Below the pieces are notes generated by a model. That model searched no databases, was not told the origin of the DNA, and was given only the letters and a program-made list of their open reading frames with translations. Below, one piece after another: positions 38,864-50,445 of a DNA stretch of 64,000 bases (positions within the stretch are counted from its first letter, which is position 1; every line of letters begins with the position of its first letter). Source of the DNA: Sphingobium lignivorans (GTDB lineage Bacteria > Pseudomonadota > Alphaproteobacteria > Sphingomonadales > Sphingomonadaceae). A program made the translations under genes and the position numbers. The stretch lies in the NCBI RefSeq assembly GCF_014203955.1, contig NZ_JACHKA010000001.1:1178001-1242000 (forward strand), written 5' to 3'.

Positions 38864-40291
38864 TCAGGCGAGTTCGCCGATGACCGCCTTCTTCTCCATG
38901 AATTCCTCGAGGCCGAACTTGCCGAACTCGCGACCGTTGCCGGACTGCTTGTAACCGCCGAAGGGCGAGTTGAAGTCGAGCCCGCCGGAATTGACGAACA
39001 CGCTGCCCGCGCGGATGCGGGGCACGATCTTCGATGCTTCCGCCGGGTTGCCCGCAATATAGGCGCCCAGTCCATAAGGCGTGTCGTTGGCGATCTTCAC
39101 GGCCTCGTCGACATCCTTGTACTTGATGACGACGATGACCGGGCCGAAGATCTCCTCGCGCGCGGGCGTCATGTCGTTGGTCACGTTGGCGAGCACGGTG
39201 GGCTTCACATAATAGCCCTTCTCGTGGCCTTCCGGCTTGCCCAGGCCCCCGGTTGCGACCGTGGCGCCTTCGTCGATGCCTTTCTGGATCAGGCCTTCGA
39301 TCTTCTCATACTGGCTCTTGTTGACCACCGGGCCGATATGCGGGCCTTCGCTCAGCGGATCACCCACCGGCTTCTCGCCGAACAGGTCCGCCAGCTTGGC
39401 CACCGCTTCGTCATACTGGCTCTCGTGCACCAGCCAGCGTGTCGGCGCGACGCAGCTCTGGCCGGAGTTCAGCAGCACGCCGCCCGCGCCGGCCGGTAGC
39501 GCGAGATCGAGCGGGGTGCCGGGCAGCACGATGAAGGGCGATTTGCCGCCCAGTTCCTGGTGAACGCGCTTCACCGTATCCGCCGCGGCCTTGGCCACCA
39601 TGATGCCGGCCCGGGTGGAGCCCGTGAAGCTCACCATGTCCACGTCGGGATGTTCGGCAAGGGCCTGGCCGACGGTCGGGCCATCGCCCTGGACGAGATT
39701 GAACAGGCCGGCGGGCACGCCGGCGGCGTCCAGCACTTCGGCGAAGATGGCGGCGCTGGCCGGCGTCTCTTCGGAGGGCTTGAGGATCACGGCGTTGCCG
39801 GCGGCGAGCGCGGGCGCCACCTTGGCGACGATCTGGTTCATCGGCCAGTTCCACGGCGTGATGAGCGCCACGACGCCGATCGGCTCGAAGATGACCCTGT
39901 TCTTGCCGGTGGATTCCTGCTCCTCGAAGCCCTTGAGCGCCTCGATGGTCGAGCCCAGATGGCCAAGGCCGGATCCGGCCTGCGCGGTGGACGAGGTCGA
40001 GATCGGGCAGCCCATCTCGGTGCTGATCGCGCGGGCGATGTCCGGCACGCGCTTCTGATATTCGGCGACGATACGGCCGAGCATGGCGATCCGGTCGTCC
40101 TTGGACATGCCGTAATTCGCCTCGAACGCGGCACGCGCGGCCTTCACGGCCTTGTCGACGTCTGCCTTGCTGCCCAGCGTCACTTCCGTGCACGGCTCTT
40201 CGGTCGCCGGATTGATGACCTTGTGCGGGGTTCCGCCTTCGCTCTCGACCCACTGGCCGCCGATATAATGCTTGAGGTAGCTATACTGCAC
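38864..40291 (-). CDS. NAD(P)+-dependent aldehyde dehydrogenase
   Basis: 475 residues of the ALDH superfamily, oxidising an aldehyde to its acid in the cytosol. Visible motifs are the oxyanion Asn in 'ITPWNWPMNQIVAKVAPALA', the NAD region 'FTGSTRAG', the general-base Glu in 'HQELGGKSP', the catalytic Cys in 'NSGQSCVAPTR', and 'EEIFGPVIVVIKY'. AGGAG seven bases before GTG 40291 decides the start, dropping ten residues from an upstream ATG frame. Neighbours (MATE, glnA) do not identify the substrate. It has its own terminator. Confidence 0.88.
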   Translation of the reverse strand: MQYSYLKHYIGGQWVESEGGTPHKVINPATEEPCTEVTLGSKADVDKAVKAARAAFEANYGMSKDDRIAMLGRIVAEYQKRVPDIARAISTEMGCPISTSSTAQAGSGLGHLGSTIEALKGFEEQESTGKNRVIFEPIGVVALITPWNWPMNQIVAKVAPALAAGNAVILKPSEETPASAAIFAEVLDAAGVPAGLFNLVQGDGPTVGQALAEHPDVDMVSFTGSTRAGIMVAKAAADTVKRVHQELGGKSPFIVLPGTPLDLALPAGAGGVLLNSGQSCVAPTRWLVHESQYDEAVAKLADLFGEKPVGDPLSEGPHIGPVVNKSQYEKIEGLIQKGIDEGATVATGGLGKPEGHEKGYYVKPTVLANVTNDMTPAREEIFGPVIVVIKYKDVDEAVKIANDTPYGLGAYIAGNPAEASKIVPRIRAGSVFVNSGGLDFNSPFGGYKQSGNGREFGKFGLEEFMEKKAVIGELA

Positions 40292-40594
40292 GGTTCCGCT
40301 CCTGGATGACTTTGTATGCATCGCCTACATAATGGAGAGGAAGGCAATCGCAACAGACAAGCGCCATCAATTCGACATCTCGGTGGCCATAAGATGATTT
40401 TGTCTGATTTATCCCACACGTCACTGGTCCGCTAGGCCGCACTCATATTGGTGCGCTCCACAGGGGGCCGTCGGCGGCGGCTGCTCGCCGATCTGGACCC
40501 ATGCGAAGGCAGGCCTGCCCGTCGGCGTGCACCAAAAGAAAAGGGCCCCGGCGCGAACGCCGGAGCCCCCCATGCAGCATTCTCGCCTGTCTGA
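40292..40594. other. Gap between aldehyde dehydrogenase and glnA
   Basis: 303 bp holding the glnA terminator (40534-40567) and, nearer the aldehyde dehydrogenase start, an A/T-richer stretch (about 40370-40410) likely to contain its promoter. No gene is seen. Confidence 0.45.
40534..40567 (-). terminator. Rho-independent terminator of glnA
   Basis: On the minus strand, GGCTCCGGCG pairs with CGCCGGGGCC around a short loop, followed by TTTTCTTTT. It is 28 bp past the glnA stop. Confidence 0.88.
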
Positions 40595-42007
<1,413 letters not shown>

Positions 42008-42054
42008 GGCGACGGTCCTTCTCTTGTCGTGAGTGTTGCGGCTGTGTCGGAAAA

Positions 42055-42756
<702 letters not shown>

Positions 42757-43581
42757 TCAGTAAGGCGGCTTGTGCAGGCCGCCGGGGCTCAGCGTAAAGA
42801 TCTCGCAGCCATCCTCGGTGATGCCGATGCTGTGCTCGAACTGGGCGGAGAGCGAGCGGTCCCGCGTCACGGCGGTCCAGCCATCGTCGAGCATCTTCAC
42901 GGCGGGCTTGCCGGCATTGATCATCGGCTCGATGGTGAAGATCATCCCGGGCCGCAGCTCCGGGCCCGTGCCGGGGCGGCCGACATGGACCACTTCCGGC
43001 GCGTCATGGAAGACGCGGCCGAGGCCATGGCCGCAGAAATCCCGGACCACGCCGTAGCGGTGCTTCTCCGCGTGGGTCTGGATGACATGGCCGATGTCGC
43101 CCAGATACTTGCCCGGCTTCGCCTGCTCGATGCCGAGCATCAGGCATTCATAAGTGACATCGACGAGGCGGCGCGCCTTGATCGGCACGTCGCCGACCAG
43201 GTACATGCGGCTCGTATCCCCGTGCCAGCCATCCAACAGCGGTGTCACGTCGATGTTGAGGATGTCGCCATCGCGCAGCACGCGGTCGCCGGGCATGCCG
43301 TGGCAAATCACATTGTTGAGGCTGATGCAGCAGCTGTACTGATAGCCATGATAACCGAGCGTCGCGGGTACGGCGCCGGCCGCCAGCGTCTTCTCGCGCA
43401 CGAAATCGTCGATCTCGCTCGTGCGCACGCCCGGGCGCACGAGCGGCTCCACGGCGTCGAGCAGCTCGGCGGCCAGCCGGCCGGCCTTGCGCATCCCCTC
43501 GAAAGCGTCCGGTCCGTGCAGCTTGATGGCGGAAGTGCGGACATTGGCGATGTCCGCCGTCGGTGTCACATAAGTCGTCAT
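42757..43581 (-). CDS. map: Type I methionine aminopeptidase
   Basis: Removes the N-terminal methionine from new proteins. 274 residues with the metal ligands in order: two Asp in 'DILNIDVTPLLDGWHGDTSR', His in 'CGHGLGRVFHDAP', Glu in 'FTIEPMINAG' and Glu in 'FEHSIGITEDG'. Also 'CISLNNVICHGMPG', typical of MetAP-I. ATG 43581; no obvious ribosome site, possibly leaderless. Divergent from the CinA-like gene. Confidence 0.95.
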   Translation of the reverse strand: MTTYVTPTADIANVRTSAIKLHGPDAFEGMRKAGRLAAELLDAVEPLVRPGVRTSEIDDFVREKTLAAGAVPATLGYHGYQYSCCISLNNVICHGMPGDRVLRDGDILNIDVTPLLDGWHGDTSRMYLVGDVPIKARRLVDVTYECLMLGIEQAKPGKYLGDIGHVIQTHAEKHRYGVVRDFCGHGLGRVFHDAPEVVHVGRPGTGPELRPGMIFTIEPMINAGKPAVKMLDDGWTAVTRDRSLSAQFEHSIGITEDGCEIFTLSPGGLHKPPY

Positions 43582-43805
43582 GCGGGGAATATAGGCATTC
43601 CGCGCGCAGGTGGCGAGGGGCATTCGCGACGAGGCGCGCCGCAGTGGCGGGCACGACCATCAAACAGGCCAAAAAACGACGTAGCGGGGCATGCACGGCT
43701 TGGCGCGCGCGGTGCCGGGGCGTAAGCAGGCGCCATGAACGCACCGGACCGGATGATCGATGCGCGCCGCCTCTCGCTGACGGCGTCGCGCAGGGGAGCA
43801 GGCGC

Positions 43806-44561
43806 ATGAGCGGGCGGATATGGACGGCGGCGCTGGTGGTGATCGGCGACGAGATTCTCTCCGGGCGCACGCAGGACAGGAACGTGGCGCAGATCGCCAC
43901 CTGGCTCAACGTCCAGGGCATCCGCCTGCGGGAAGTGCGCATCGTGGGCGATGACGAAGGCGCGATCTGCGAGGCCGTGAACACGCTGCGCGCCCGCAAC
44001 GACTATCTGTTCACCACGGGCGGGATCGGCCCCACGCATGACGACATTACAGTCGACGCGATCGCCGCCGCGCTCGGCGTGCCGGTGGTCATCCATCCGG
44101 AAGCGCGCGCCATCCTCGAGGCCTATTATGCCTCGCGCGGCGGGCTCAGCGCGGCGCGGCTGCGCATGGCGCGCGTGCCGGAAGGCGCGGAGCTCATTCC
44201 CAACAGCTATTCCGGTGCGCCCGGCATCCGCGTCGGCAATCTCTTCATCATGGCGGGCGTGCCCCACATCACGGCGGGCATGCTGGACCGGCTGACCGGC
44301 CAGCTCGAGGGCGGGGCGCCGCTGCTGTCCCATACTGTCGGCTGCTGGGTGCCGGAAAGCGAGATCGCGGACCTCCTTGGCGCGGTCGAGAAGGCGCATG
44401 AGGGATGCCAGATCGGCAGCTATCCCTTCTTTCGCGAGGGCAAGGTCGGCGCCAATTTCGTGGTGCGCGCGACGGAGCAGGCGCGAATGGACGCTTGCGT
44501 GGATGCGCTCGTCGCTGCCCTTGCGGCGGCCGGCTATGCCGTTGAGGAAGGCGGCATCTGA
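43806..44561 (+). CDS. CinA-like molybdopterin-binding domain protein
   Basis: 251 residues with the MoCF-biosynthesis/CinA N-terminal fold: 'ALVVIGDEILSGRTQDRNVA', 'FTTGGIGPTHDDITVDAIAA' and 'NLFIMAGVPHITAGMLDRL'. It lacks the CinA C-terminal amidase domain, so it is the short stand-alone form found in alphaproteobacteria. Related proteins bind ADP-ribose or pterin nucleotides; the substrate here is not known. Start ATG 43806 has AGGGGAG upstream. Confidence 0.87.
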   Translation: MSGRIWTAALVVIGDEILSGRTQDRNVAQIATWLNVQGIRLREVRIVGDDEGAICEAVNTLRARNDYLFTTGGIGPTHDDITVDAIAAALGVPVVIHPEARAILEAYYASRGGLSAARLRMARVPEGAELIPNSYSGAPGIRVGNLFIMAGVPHITAGMLDRLTGQLEGGAPLLSHTVGCWVPESEIADLLGAVEKAHEGCQIGSYPFFREGKVGANFVVRATEQARMDACVDALVAALAAAGYAVEEGGI

Positions 44562-45056
44562 GCTTCAGGGCTAATCGACATCCAGCGTTGGCGGCCTGCA
44601 AATGGCGCTTTCCCGGGCTTCCGGTGCTCACGTACCTTCAATACGCTGCGCTCCGGCTCCCGAAAGATCACCATTTTCGTCACGCCATCATCTGGAGCCG
44701 AAGGCGTCCGTAGGACAATGTCGATCAGCCCTGGCGTTCCCCGTTAGCCCCGAAGCGCGCGGGCCATTGTTCCGGAATGAGACATTCGACCTCAGCCGGG
44801 ATCGCTGGAATGCCACGTTTCGGCGAGTATGCCGCGCACCTCCGGCGATCCCTCCGCCGGCAACACGCTCGCTTCTTGTGCAAGATAATACAATATGTTG
44901 TATCGATAATCTCATATAATTCATGAATATTGGTGCTCAGGCCGGCGCCAGCTTTTCGGCGCACCGGCGATAATTTTCCGGGATGTGAATCCGCCCTTCG
45001 TTCGTTTCTGCACCGGAGCGGGGCTCGCAAAGGCCTCGCCCGGAAGGAGACCAACG
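44562..45056. other. 495-bp gap with AT-rich palindrome before the small exported-protein gene
   Basis: No convincing gene. The part near 44880-44935 is strikingly A/T-rich for this window and holds the inverted repeat ATACAA-TATG-TTGTAT (44888-44903), a plausible operator or promoter for the gene at 45057. Frames on both strands through 44600-44920 look noncoding (low-complexity Arg/Pro/Ser). Confidence 0.45.
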
Positions 45057-45413
45057 ATGAACATCAAAGCGATCATCCTCCCCCTCGCATCCCTGGGCAT
45101 GGCCGCGGCTGCGACCGCCACTGTGCGCACGTCCGTCGTTCTGGACGAGGAGCGGATGGCCCGGCAGGAGGAGCGTCAAGTCATCGCGACGCCCATCGCC
45201 GGGATCGAGAACCGCTTCTGGTTCAATTATCGCACCGACATCAACGAGGCGCGCAAGGAACTGACCAGCGACCTGCGGCGCGCCAGCGATACCGAGGACC
45301 TGCGCGATGCGTGGGACGAGTATCGCCACGAACTCTCTCATAATCGCGGCCGCTATGTGAAGGAGATGGCCAAGCGCGGTTACCGCTACGGCACCGTTAC
45401 CGTGGGATCCTGA
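45057..45413 (+). CDS. Small exported protein, unknown
   Basis: 118 residues from ATG 45057, preceded by a strong GGAAGGAG. The N-terminus looks like a signal peptide ('IILPLASLGMAAAATATVRT'). The mature part is charged and helical, with 'NRFWFNYRTDINEARKELTS' and 'DLRDAWDEYRHELSHNRGRY'. I do not recognise a family. The strong ribosome site, AT-rich leader and hairpin terminator suggest an independently expressed, perhaps induced, periplasmic protein. Confidence 0.75.
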   Translation: MNIKAIILPLASLGMAAAATATVRTSVVLDEERMARQEERQVIATPIAGIENRFWFNYRTDINEARKELTSDLRRASDTEDLRDAWDEYRHELSHNRGRYVKEMAKRGYRYGTVTVGS

Positions 45414-45421
45414 CGGTGCCC

Positions 45422-45457
45422 GGGTCTGCGGACCTGGCTCCCGCCGTCCGCAGACCC
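45422..45457. terminator. Hairpin terminator between convergent genes
   Basis: A perfect 12-bp stem GGGTCTGCGGAC (45422-45433) / GTCCGCAGACCC (45446-45457) with a 12-base loop, between the stops of the small exported-protein gene and the MFS gene. There is no long T run, but position and strength fit bidirectional termination. Confidence 0.75.
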
Positions 45458-45488
45458 AAAGCGCCCGGGCTCCCCGGTCATGCTCGGC

Positions 45489-46730
45489 TCAGCCCGTGCG
45501 TGCATCCAGCGCCCGGGCGCGTCGCGGGTTCGGGAGTGTCAGCAGCCGCCCCAGCGCCGCCACCGCGAAGAGGCTCGCCACGATGAAGCCGGCGCCCGCG
45601 AACTGGAAGGGCGCGGCGGGCGAGGTGAAATAGGCCATGGTTGGATTGATGAGCAGCGGCGCGACAATGCCGCCCATCCCCTGCGCCATGGCGGCCATGC
45701 CCTGCACTTCGCCCTGCGCATCCGCCCCGGCCCGATTGGCGAGGATCGCCATCAGTGCCGGGCCCACCATCGACTGGGGCACAAAGCCGATCATGATGGC
45801 GAAGGCCATCCAGCCCTGCGTCACGAAGGCATAAGCTAGGAATGTCGCGATCCCGCCGGTCATGCCGATGATCGCCGCGCCACGCTCGCCGTAGCGCCGC
45901 ACGAGGCGGCCGGTGAGCACCGTCTGGCTCAGCGCGGTGATGGCGCCGACCGTCGCCAGCGAGGCGCCGATCATTCCGTTCGACCAATCGAAGCGGGCAA
46001 TGCCGTAATAGGGCCAGGTCAGCGGATAGACCGCCCCGGCGATGTACCACAGAGCGACGATGAGGATCGCCGCGGTCATGCCCGGCATCGCGCGCATCGA
46101 GCGCCAGGCGCCCAGCGCATTGGCCCGCCGCCATTCGAAGGGGCGCCGGTTCTCCGGCCGGAGCGTGTCCGGGAAGACGAACACGCCGTAGAGCAGGTTG
46201 ACGAAGGTCAGCACCGCCGCCGCGATGAACGGCATGCGCTCGCCATATTCGCCCAGCAGCCCGCCGATCGCAGGGCCAACGACGAAGCCGAGGCCGAAGG
46301 CGGCGCCGACCAGGCTGAAATTATGCGCGCGGTCCTCCTTTGCGGTCATGTCCGCGATGGCGGCCTGGCAGGTGCCGATCGTGCCGCCGAACATGCCGCC
46401 CAGCATCTGCGCGACGAACAGCACCGGCAGGCTCTGCGCCACCGAGAGCAGCAGGAAATTGAGCACCAGACCGGTGAGCGCGATGAGTAGCACCGGCCGC
46501 CGCCCGAACCGGTCCGAGAGGTTGCCGATCACGGGCCCCATCAGGAACTGCACGACGGCATAGGAAGCCGTCATCCAGCCGGCGAAGCGGATCGCGGCGC
46601 TGATGTCCACATCGCCCACATTCATGATGAGGCGCGGGAGCACCGGCCCGGCCAGGCCATAGCCCATCGCATCGATGAAGATCGTGACGAGCACGAACCA
46701 GATGGATTGTCGCTTGCCGCTGGCTGCCAT
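45489..46730 (-). CDS. MFS transporter, TetA-like exporter
   Basis: 413 residues with twelve predicted helices. Marks of the drug:H+ antiporter family are 'FIDAMGYGLAGPVLPRL', motif A 'GNLSDRFGRRPVLLIALTG', 'GGTIGTCQAAIADMTAKEDR' and 'FGLGFVVGPAIGGLLGEYGE'. It resembles TetA/Tet-like exporters, but tetracycline is not established. ATG 46730 is chosen; ATG 46754 is an alternative with a purine-rich upstream. Confidence 0.87.
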   Translation of the reverse strand: MAASGKRQSIWFVLVTIFIDAMGYGLAGPVLPRLIMNVGDVDISAAIRFAGWMTASYAVVQFLMGPVIGNLSDRFGRRPVLLIALTGLVLNFLLLSVAQSLPVLFVAQMLGGMFGGTIGTCQAAIADMTAKEDRAHNFSLVGAAFGLGFVVGPAIGGLLGEYGERMPFIAAAVLTFVNLLYGVFVFPDTLRPENRRPFEWRRANALGAWRSMRAMPGMTAAILIVALWYIAGAVYPLTWPYYGIARFDWSNGMIGASLATVGAITALSQTVLTGRLVRRYGERGAAIIGMTGGIATFLAYAFVTQGWMAFAIMIGFVPQSMVGPALMAILANRAGADAQGEVQGMAAMAQGMGGIVAPLLINPTMAYFTSPAAPFQFAGAGFIVASLFAVAALGRLLTLPNPRRARALDARTG

Positions 46731-46904
46731 TGACCGTCCGCACCCGGGCATTGCGCCCGTCCCCCGCGGTCGGTCCCCTGCCTGCCCGCACCGGCCATGC
46801 CGGGTGAAATGGGCAAAGTCAACTTGAGGGGCGGGGAAGGGCGCGGCAAGGCGACGCGCGGACATTGTGTGCGCTGAAGGGTTTCGGAGGGAAGGGAATT
46901 AAGC

Positions 46905-46978
46905 TGGAGCGGGTGAGGGGAATCGAACCCCCGTCGTCAGCTTGGGAAGCTGCTGCTCTACCATTGAGCTACACCCGC
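46905..46978 (-). tRNA. tRNA-Gly (anticodon CCC)
   Basis: A complete cloverleaf on the minus strand: acceptor GCGGGTG/CACCCGC, D arm GCTC...GAGC, anticodon loop TTCCCAA (anticodon at 46944-46946 on +), T arm with TTCGATT, and encoded 3' CCA. The anticodon CCC reads GGG glycine codons. Confidence 0.95.
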
Positions 46979-47179
46979 GCTCGGGCTGTCCGGCGCGATT
47001 GCCACAGCCATGCGGGCGCGGTCAATGATTTGCTTGTCCTGTAACTGCGTTGCTTGCTCCGCGGGACCGATGCCGCCAAGGTGGGGCGGTCGGGCATGTT
47101 TGTCCCCGATTTCCTGCGTCAGGGGATGGGCGGGGGAAATCACGGGCCGCATGTCCATCGCGTGGGTTGGGGGAAATAC

Positions 47180-48055
47180 ATGCAGGCGGAAACGCGCGCA
47201 TTGCTGAAGTCGCTGGGTTGCGAACTGACATATGGGCTCATCGAGCAGACCCAGCAGCGCCTCGCGGCGGCCCTTTCTCCTCCTGAAGAGCAGCCGCTCG
47301 TCATTCGCGACTTGCCTTATGGCCCGGATGCCCGCCACCGGCTCGACCTGTTCGCGCGTGCCGGCCTGGAAGGCGCGCCGGTCCTCCTGTTCGTGCATGG
47401 CGGCGGCTATGTGATGGGCGACAAGTGCCTGGGCGGCCTGCCTTTCTACGACAATGTCGGGACATGGGCGGCCGCGCGGGGCTGGGTCGGCGCCACGATG
47501 AACTATCGCCTCGCGCCGGACAATATGTGGCCTTCCGGCGCCGAGGATGTGGCGCGCGCGGTCGCCTGCCTGCGCGATAAGGTCGCGGAGCATGGCGGCG
47601 ATCCGCGCCGGATCTTTCTCATGGGGCAGTCGGCCGGGGCGACTCACATCGCGACATATCTTTCCCTGACGGGCGTCCAGCCCGCCAGTGGGCCGGGCGT
47701 GGCCGGCGCGATGCTTGTCTCGGGCACTTATGATCCCGCCTTGTCCTCGCCCAATCCCTATCAGCTCGCTTATTATGGCCTGGATATCGAGCGCTACGGC
47801 GATTTCTCCACCATCCCCGGCCTGGTGAAGACGACGGTGCCGCTCTGCTTCGCCGTGTCGGAATATGACGCGATCGATTTCCGCCGGCAGGCGGCGCTGA
47901 TGATCGGCGCGTTCGGCCGGGCGCGGGGCGACATGCCCCGGTTCCACTGGCTGCCCGGGCATAATCATCTCTCGCCGGTCCTCGCCATCGGCACCGCGCA
48001 TGATGCGCTGGGGCCGCTGGTCTCGGATTTCGTCCGCGCCGTCTCGCCGGGCTGA
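47180..48055 (+). CDS. Alpha/beta hydrolase, HSL/esterase type
   Basis: 291 residues, cytosolic (no signal). The oxyanion motif HGGG (73-76, 'VLLFVHGGGYVMGDK'), nucleophile Ser151 in GQSAG, and a C-terminal His in 'LPGHNHLSPV' define a hormone-sensitive-lipase or arylformamidase-like esterase. ATG 47180 follows GGGGGA; the longer frame from 47054 is not family-like. It opens the plus-strand accessory cluster and could hydrolyse an ester or amide of the imported substrate. Actual substrate unknown. Confidence 0.85.
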   Translation: MQAETRALLKSLGCELTYGLIEQTQQRLAAALSPPEEQPLVIRDLPYGPDARHRLDLFARAGLEGAPVLLFVHGGGYVMGDKCLGGLPFYDNVGTWAAARGWVGATMNYRLAPDNMWPSGAEDVARAVACLRDKVAEHGGDPRRIFLMGQSAGATHIATYLSLTGVQPASGPGVAGAMLVSGTYDPALSSPNPYQLAYYGLDIERYGDFSTIPGLVKTTVPLCFAVSEYDAIDFRRQAALMIGAFGRARGDMPRFHWLPGHNHLSPVLAIGTAHDALGPLVSDFVRAVSPG

Positions 48056-48197
48056 TCGCCGGGGCGCCTTCGCCACTTGCCTCAGGCGGCGCTAATTCTT
48101 CATGGCGCCCGACGATCAGGCGTTCGGCCATTGCCAGGCGCGCGCATCCGGTCGATCGTCCACCGGTTTCGTGAAACGAACGAACGGGAGAGGAAGA

Positions 48198-50258
48198 GTG
48201 ACCAGAGGAGCCGTGCGCCTGCTCGCCGCCGCGCTGCTGGCGAGCGCACCGGCCGCGCCGCTGCCCGCGCAGACCCGCGCCGAGATCGATGCGCTGGCGC
48301 GGGACGTGGACAGGGTCGAGGCGATCCGCGCGATCAAGGATCTGCAGCGGCTCTATGCCCAATATGTCCAGCTCGGCCAGTGGCAGGCGGCGGCCGATCT
48401 TTTCTCCGAAAGCGGCCGGCTCGTCCGGGGCACGGACGCGGTGCAGGGCAGGGGGGCGATCCGTGACTGGCTGAAGGCGCGCGGCGGCGGGCAGGATGGG
48501 CTTCCGCCGGGCGCGCTCCACACCGAGCTGATCGACGAACCGCTGCTGTCCATGTCGGCGGACGGGCGGACCATCCAGTCGCGCTGGATGAGCCTCTCCC
48601 TCACGGGGGATGGCAAGGGCGCGGCACGGCTGGAAAGCGGCGTCTACGAGAATGACTATGTGCGCGAGAACGGGGTCTGGAAGATCGCGCTCGCCCATTA
48701 TCATCCGCAGTTCGAGGGGGACTACGCGACCGGGTGGACCAACATCGGCGGGGCGGATCTGCCGATCGTCCCCTATCACATCACACCGGAGCAGACCGGC
48801 CGGCCCATCCCACCGGCAGCCGGTGCGCCGCCGCGCTCGGGCGAGACGCTGGCGGGACTGGAACGCCGCATCGCCGCACTGAACGACGAGGATGCGGTCC
48901 GCAATCTCCAGCACAGCTATGGCTATTATGTCGACCGGCGCATGTGGGACGATGTGGTCGACCTCTTCGCCGAGGGCGGCGTGGTCGAGATCGCCGGGGA
49001 AGGGCGCCACGAGGGGAAGGACGGCATTCGCCGCGCCCTGGAACGCATGGGGCCGGCGGGGCTGAGCGCCGGGGAACTCAATGACCGCCCGCTGTTCGGC
49101 ACGCTCGTCGAGGTCATGCCCGGCGGCACGGAAGCCTATAGCCGCGGCATCGAGCTCGGCATGCTCGGCAGCCAGAGCCGGGATATGGCCGGGTGGTCGA
49201 TCACCATCTTCCGCAATCGCTTCGTGAAGGAAGATGGCATCTGGAAGCTCCGCGAGCTGCGGCTCTTCCCGCTGATGGCCGCGGATTATGCGCGCGGCTG
49301 GGGGGATGGCGGCACGCTCCGCCCCGCAGCCCTGCCGGCCTTCCTCTCGCCGCATCCGGTGACGGGCAAGGCGGTGTCGCTGCCCGGGGCGGCCGCTGCG
49401 TCAGGACCGCTCACCGGCGCTGCGCCGGCACCGCAGGCCTTGCCCGCCGGTCCGGGCTCCGCGCGCTATGCGGACGCGAAGCGCCGCCTTTCCCGCTCGC
49501 TCGCCTTCGATGCCGCCGAGAACGTCTCCTCGGCTTATGGCTTCTACATCGACGATTTCATGTGGGACGAGATGGGCGCGATCTTCGCGGAGAAAGGCAA
49601 CAAGCAGTCGCCGTTCGCCGGCTATTATCTGGGGCGGGACAGGATCATGGGCGCGGTCAACGCCACCTGGGGCCCCACGCCGCAGACCCGGCCCGGCATT
49701 TCCTATCACTGGCGCACGCAGCCGGTGATCCTCGTCTCGCAGGATGGCCGCTCGGCAAACCTGCGCACCCGCCTGTTCCAGCCGCGCACCGGCAAGGAGG
49801 TGAATGGCGGCTTCTACGGCGCGGTCTTCTCGAACGGCATGTATCCCAACGACCAGCTCGTGCTGGAGGGGGATGTGTGGCGGCTGTGGAGCCTCACCAT
49901 CGACGAGCCCTATTTCTCGATGAAGACCTGGAAGGACGGCTGGAACGGCGTGAAGGCCGGCCCGCCCGGTCGCCGCCCGCCGCCGAGCGCGCTGATCGCC
50001 AAATATCCGCCGGACATCCTGCTGACCGAGCTTGGCGAGCGGGAAGCGGGCTTTCGTGGTGGCACCGGCGAGACGATCGAGTGGCCGGGCATCCTGCCGA
50101 TGTGGTTCAATTACCGCAATCTGGTGAGCGGCCGCACGCCGGAACGCTACTGGCCCGATTGCGTGCCCTGCGGAATGCTCCCTGCCGCGCGCATGACCAG
50201 CCATGGCTACCAGATGCCGCCGACCGGCCCCTCCGTCGACGGGGTGGAGGTAAAATAG
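48198..50258 (+). CDS. Exported protein with three NTF2/SnoaL-like domains, paralog 1
   Basis: 686 residues. The GTG 48198 start (GGGAGAGGAAGA upstream) gives a signal peptide 'AVRLLAAALLASAPAAPLPA', so periplasmic. Three SnoaL/NTF2-like domains follow. D1 (about 45-195) opens 'AIRAIKDLQRLYAQYVQLGQ'. D2 (about 220-385) opens 'NLQHSYGYYVDRRMWDDVVD' and contains 'AGELNDRPLFGTLVEV'. D3 (about 430-590) has 'ENVSSAYGFYIDDFMWDEMG'. A C-terminal tail has two Cys near 'PDCVPCG'. SnoaL-like folds include isomerases, cyclases, dehydratases and non-enzymes; which applies is not visible. It is clearly paralogous to the protein at 51819. Confidence 0.83.
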   Translation: MTRGAVRLLAAALLASAPAAPLPAQTRAEIDALARDVDRVEAIRAIKDLQRLYAQYVQLGQWQAAADLFSESGRLVRGTDAVQGRGAIRDWLKARGGGQDGLPPGALHTELIDEPLLSMSADGRTIQSRWMSLSLTGDGKGAARLESGVYENDYVRENGVWKIALAHYHPQFEGDYATGWTNIGGADLPIVPYHITPEQTGRPIPPAAGAPPRSGETLAGLERRIAALNDEDAVRNLQHSYGYYVDRRMWDDVVDLFAEGGVVEIAGEGRHEGKDGIRRALERMGPAGLSAGELNDRPLFGTLVEVMPGGTEAYSRGIELGMLGSQSRDMAGWSITIFRNRFVKEDGIWKLRELRLFPLMAADYARGWGDGGTLRPAALPAFLSPHPVTGKAVSLPGAAAASGPLTGAAPAPQALPAGPGSARYADAKRRLSRSLAFDAAENVSSAYGFYIDDFMWDEMGAIFAEKGNKQSPFAGYYLGRDRIMGAVNATWGPTPQTRPGISYHWRTQPVILVSQDGRSANLRTRLFQPRTGKEVNGGFYGAVFSNGMYPNDQLVLEGDVWRLWSLTIDEPYFSMKTWKDGWNGVKAGPPGRRPPPSALIAKYPPDILLTELGEREAGFRGGTGETIEWPGILPMWFNYRNLVSGRTPERYWPDCVPCGMLPAARMTSHGYQMPPTGPSVDGVEVK

Positions 50259-50445
50259 CACAGGCGCGACACGCCCCGGTCACGAGCGGGCAACTTCTGG
50301 TGCCGGTCCAAGCAAGCGGCCGGGCTGGCGCGCGGCGCACACACGGGCCATGGTCCGCATCGAAAACCGGGCCACTTGTCGCGCGCCTCTCGCGGACCGC
50401 GCGACGAGTGGCCAGACAGAATAGCCGGAGGGGGCGCACACGATC

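Noticed and set aside
47619..49355. 578-codon minus-strand frame across the hydrolase and the first three-domain NTF2 protein
   Set aside because: It spans two real plus-strand genes and the gap between them; no ribosome site or family motif.
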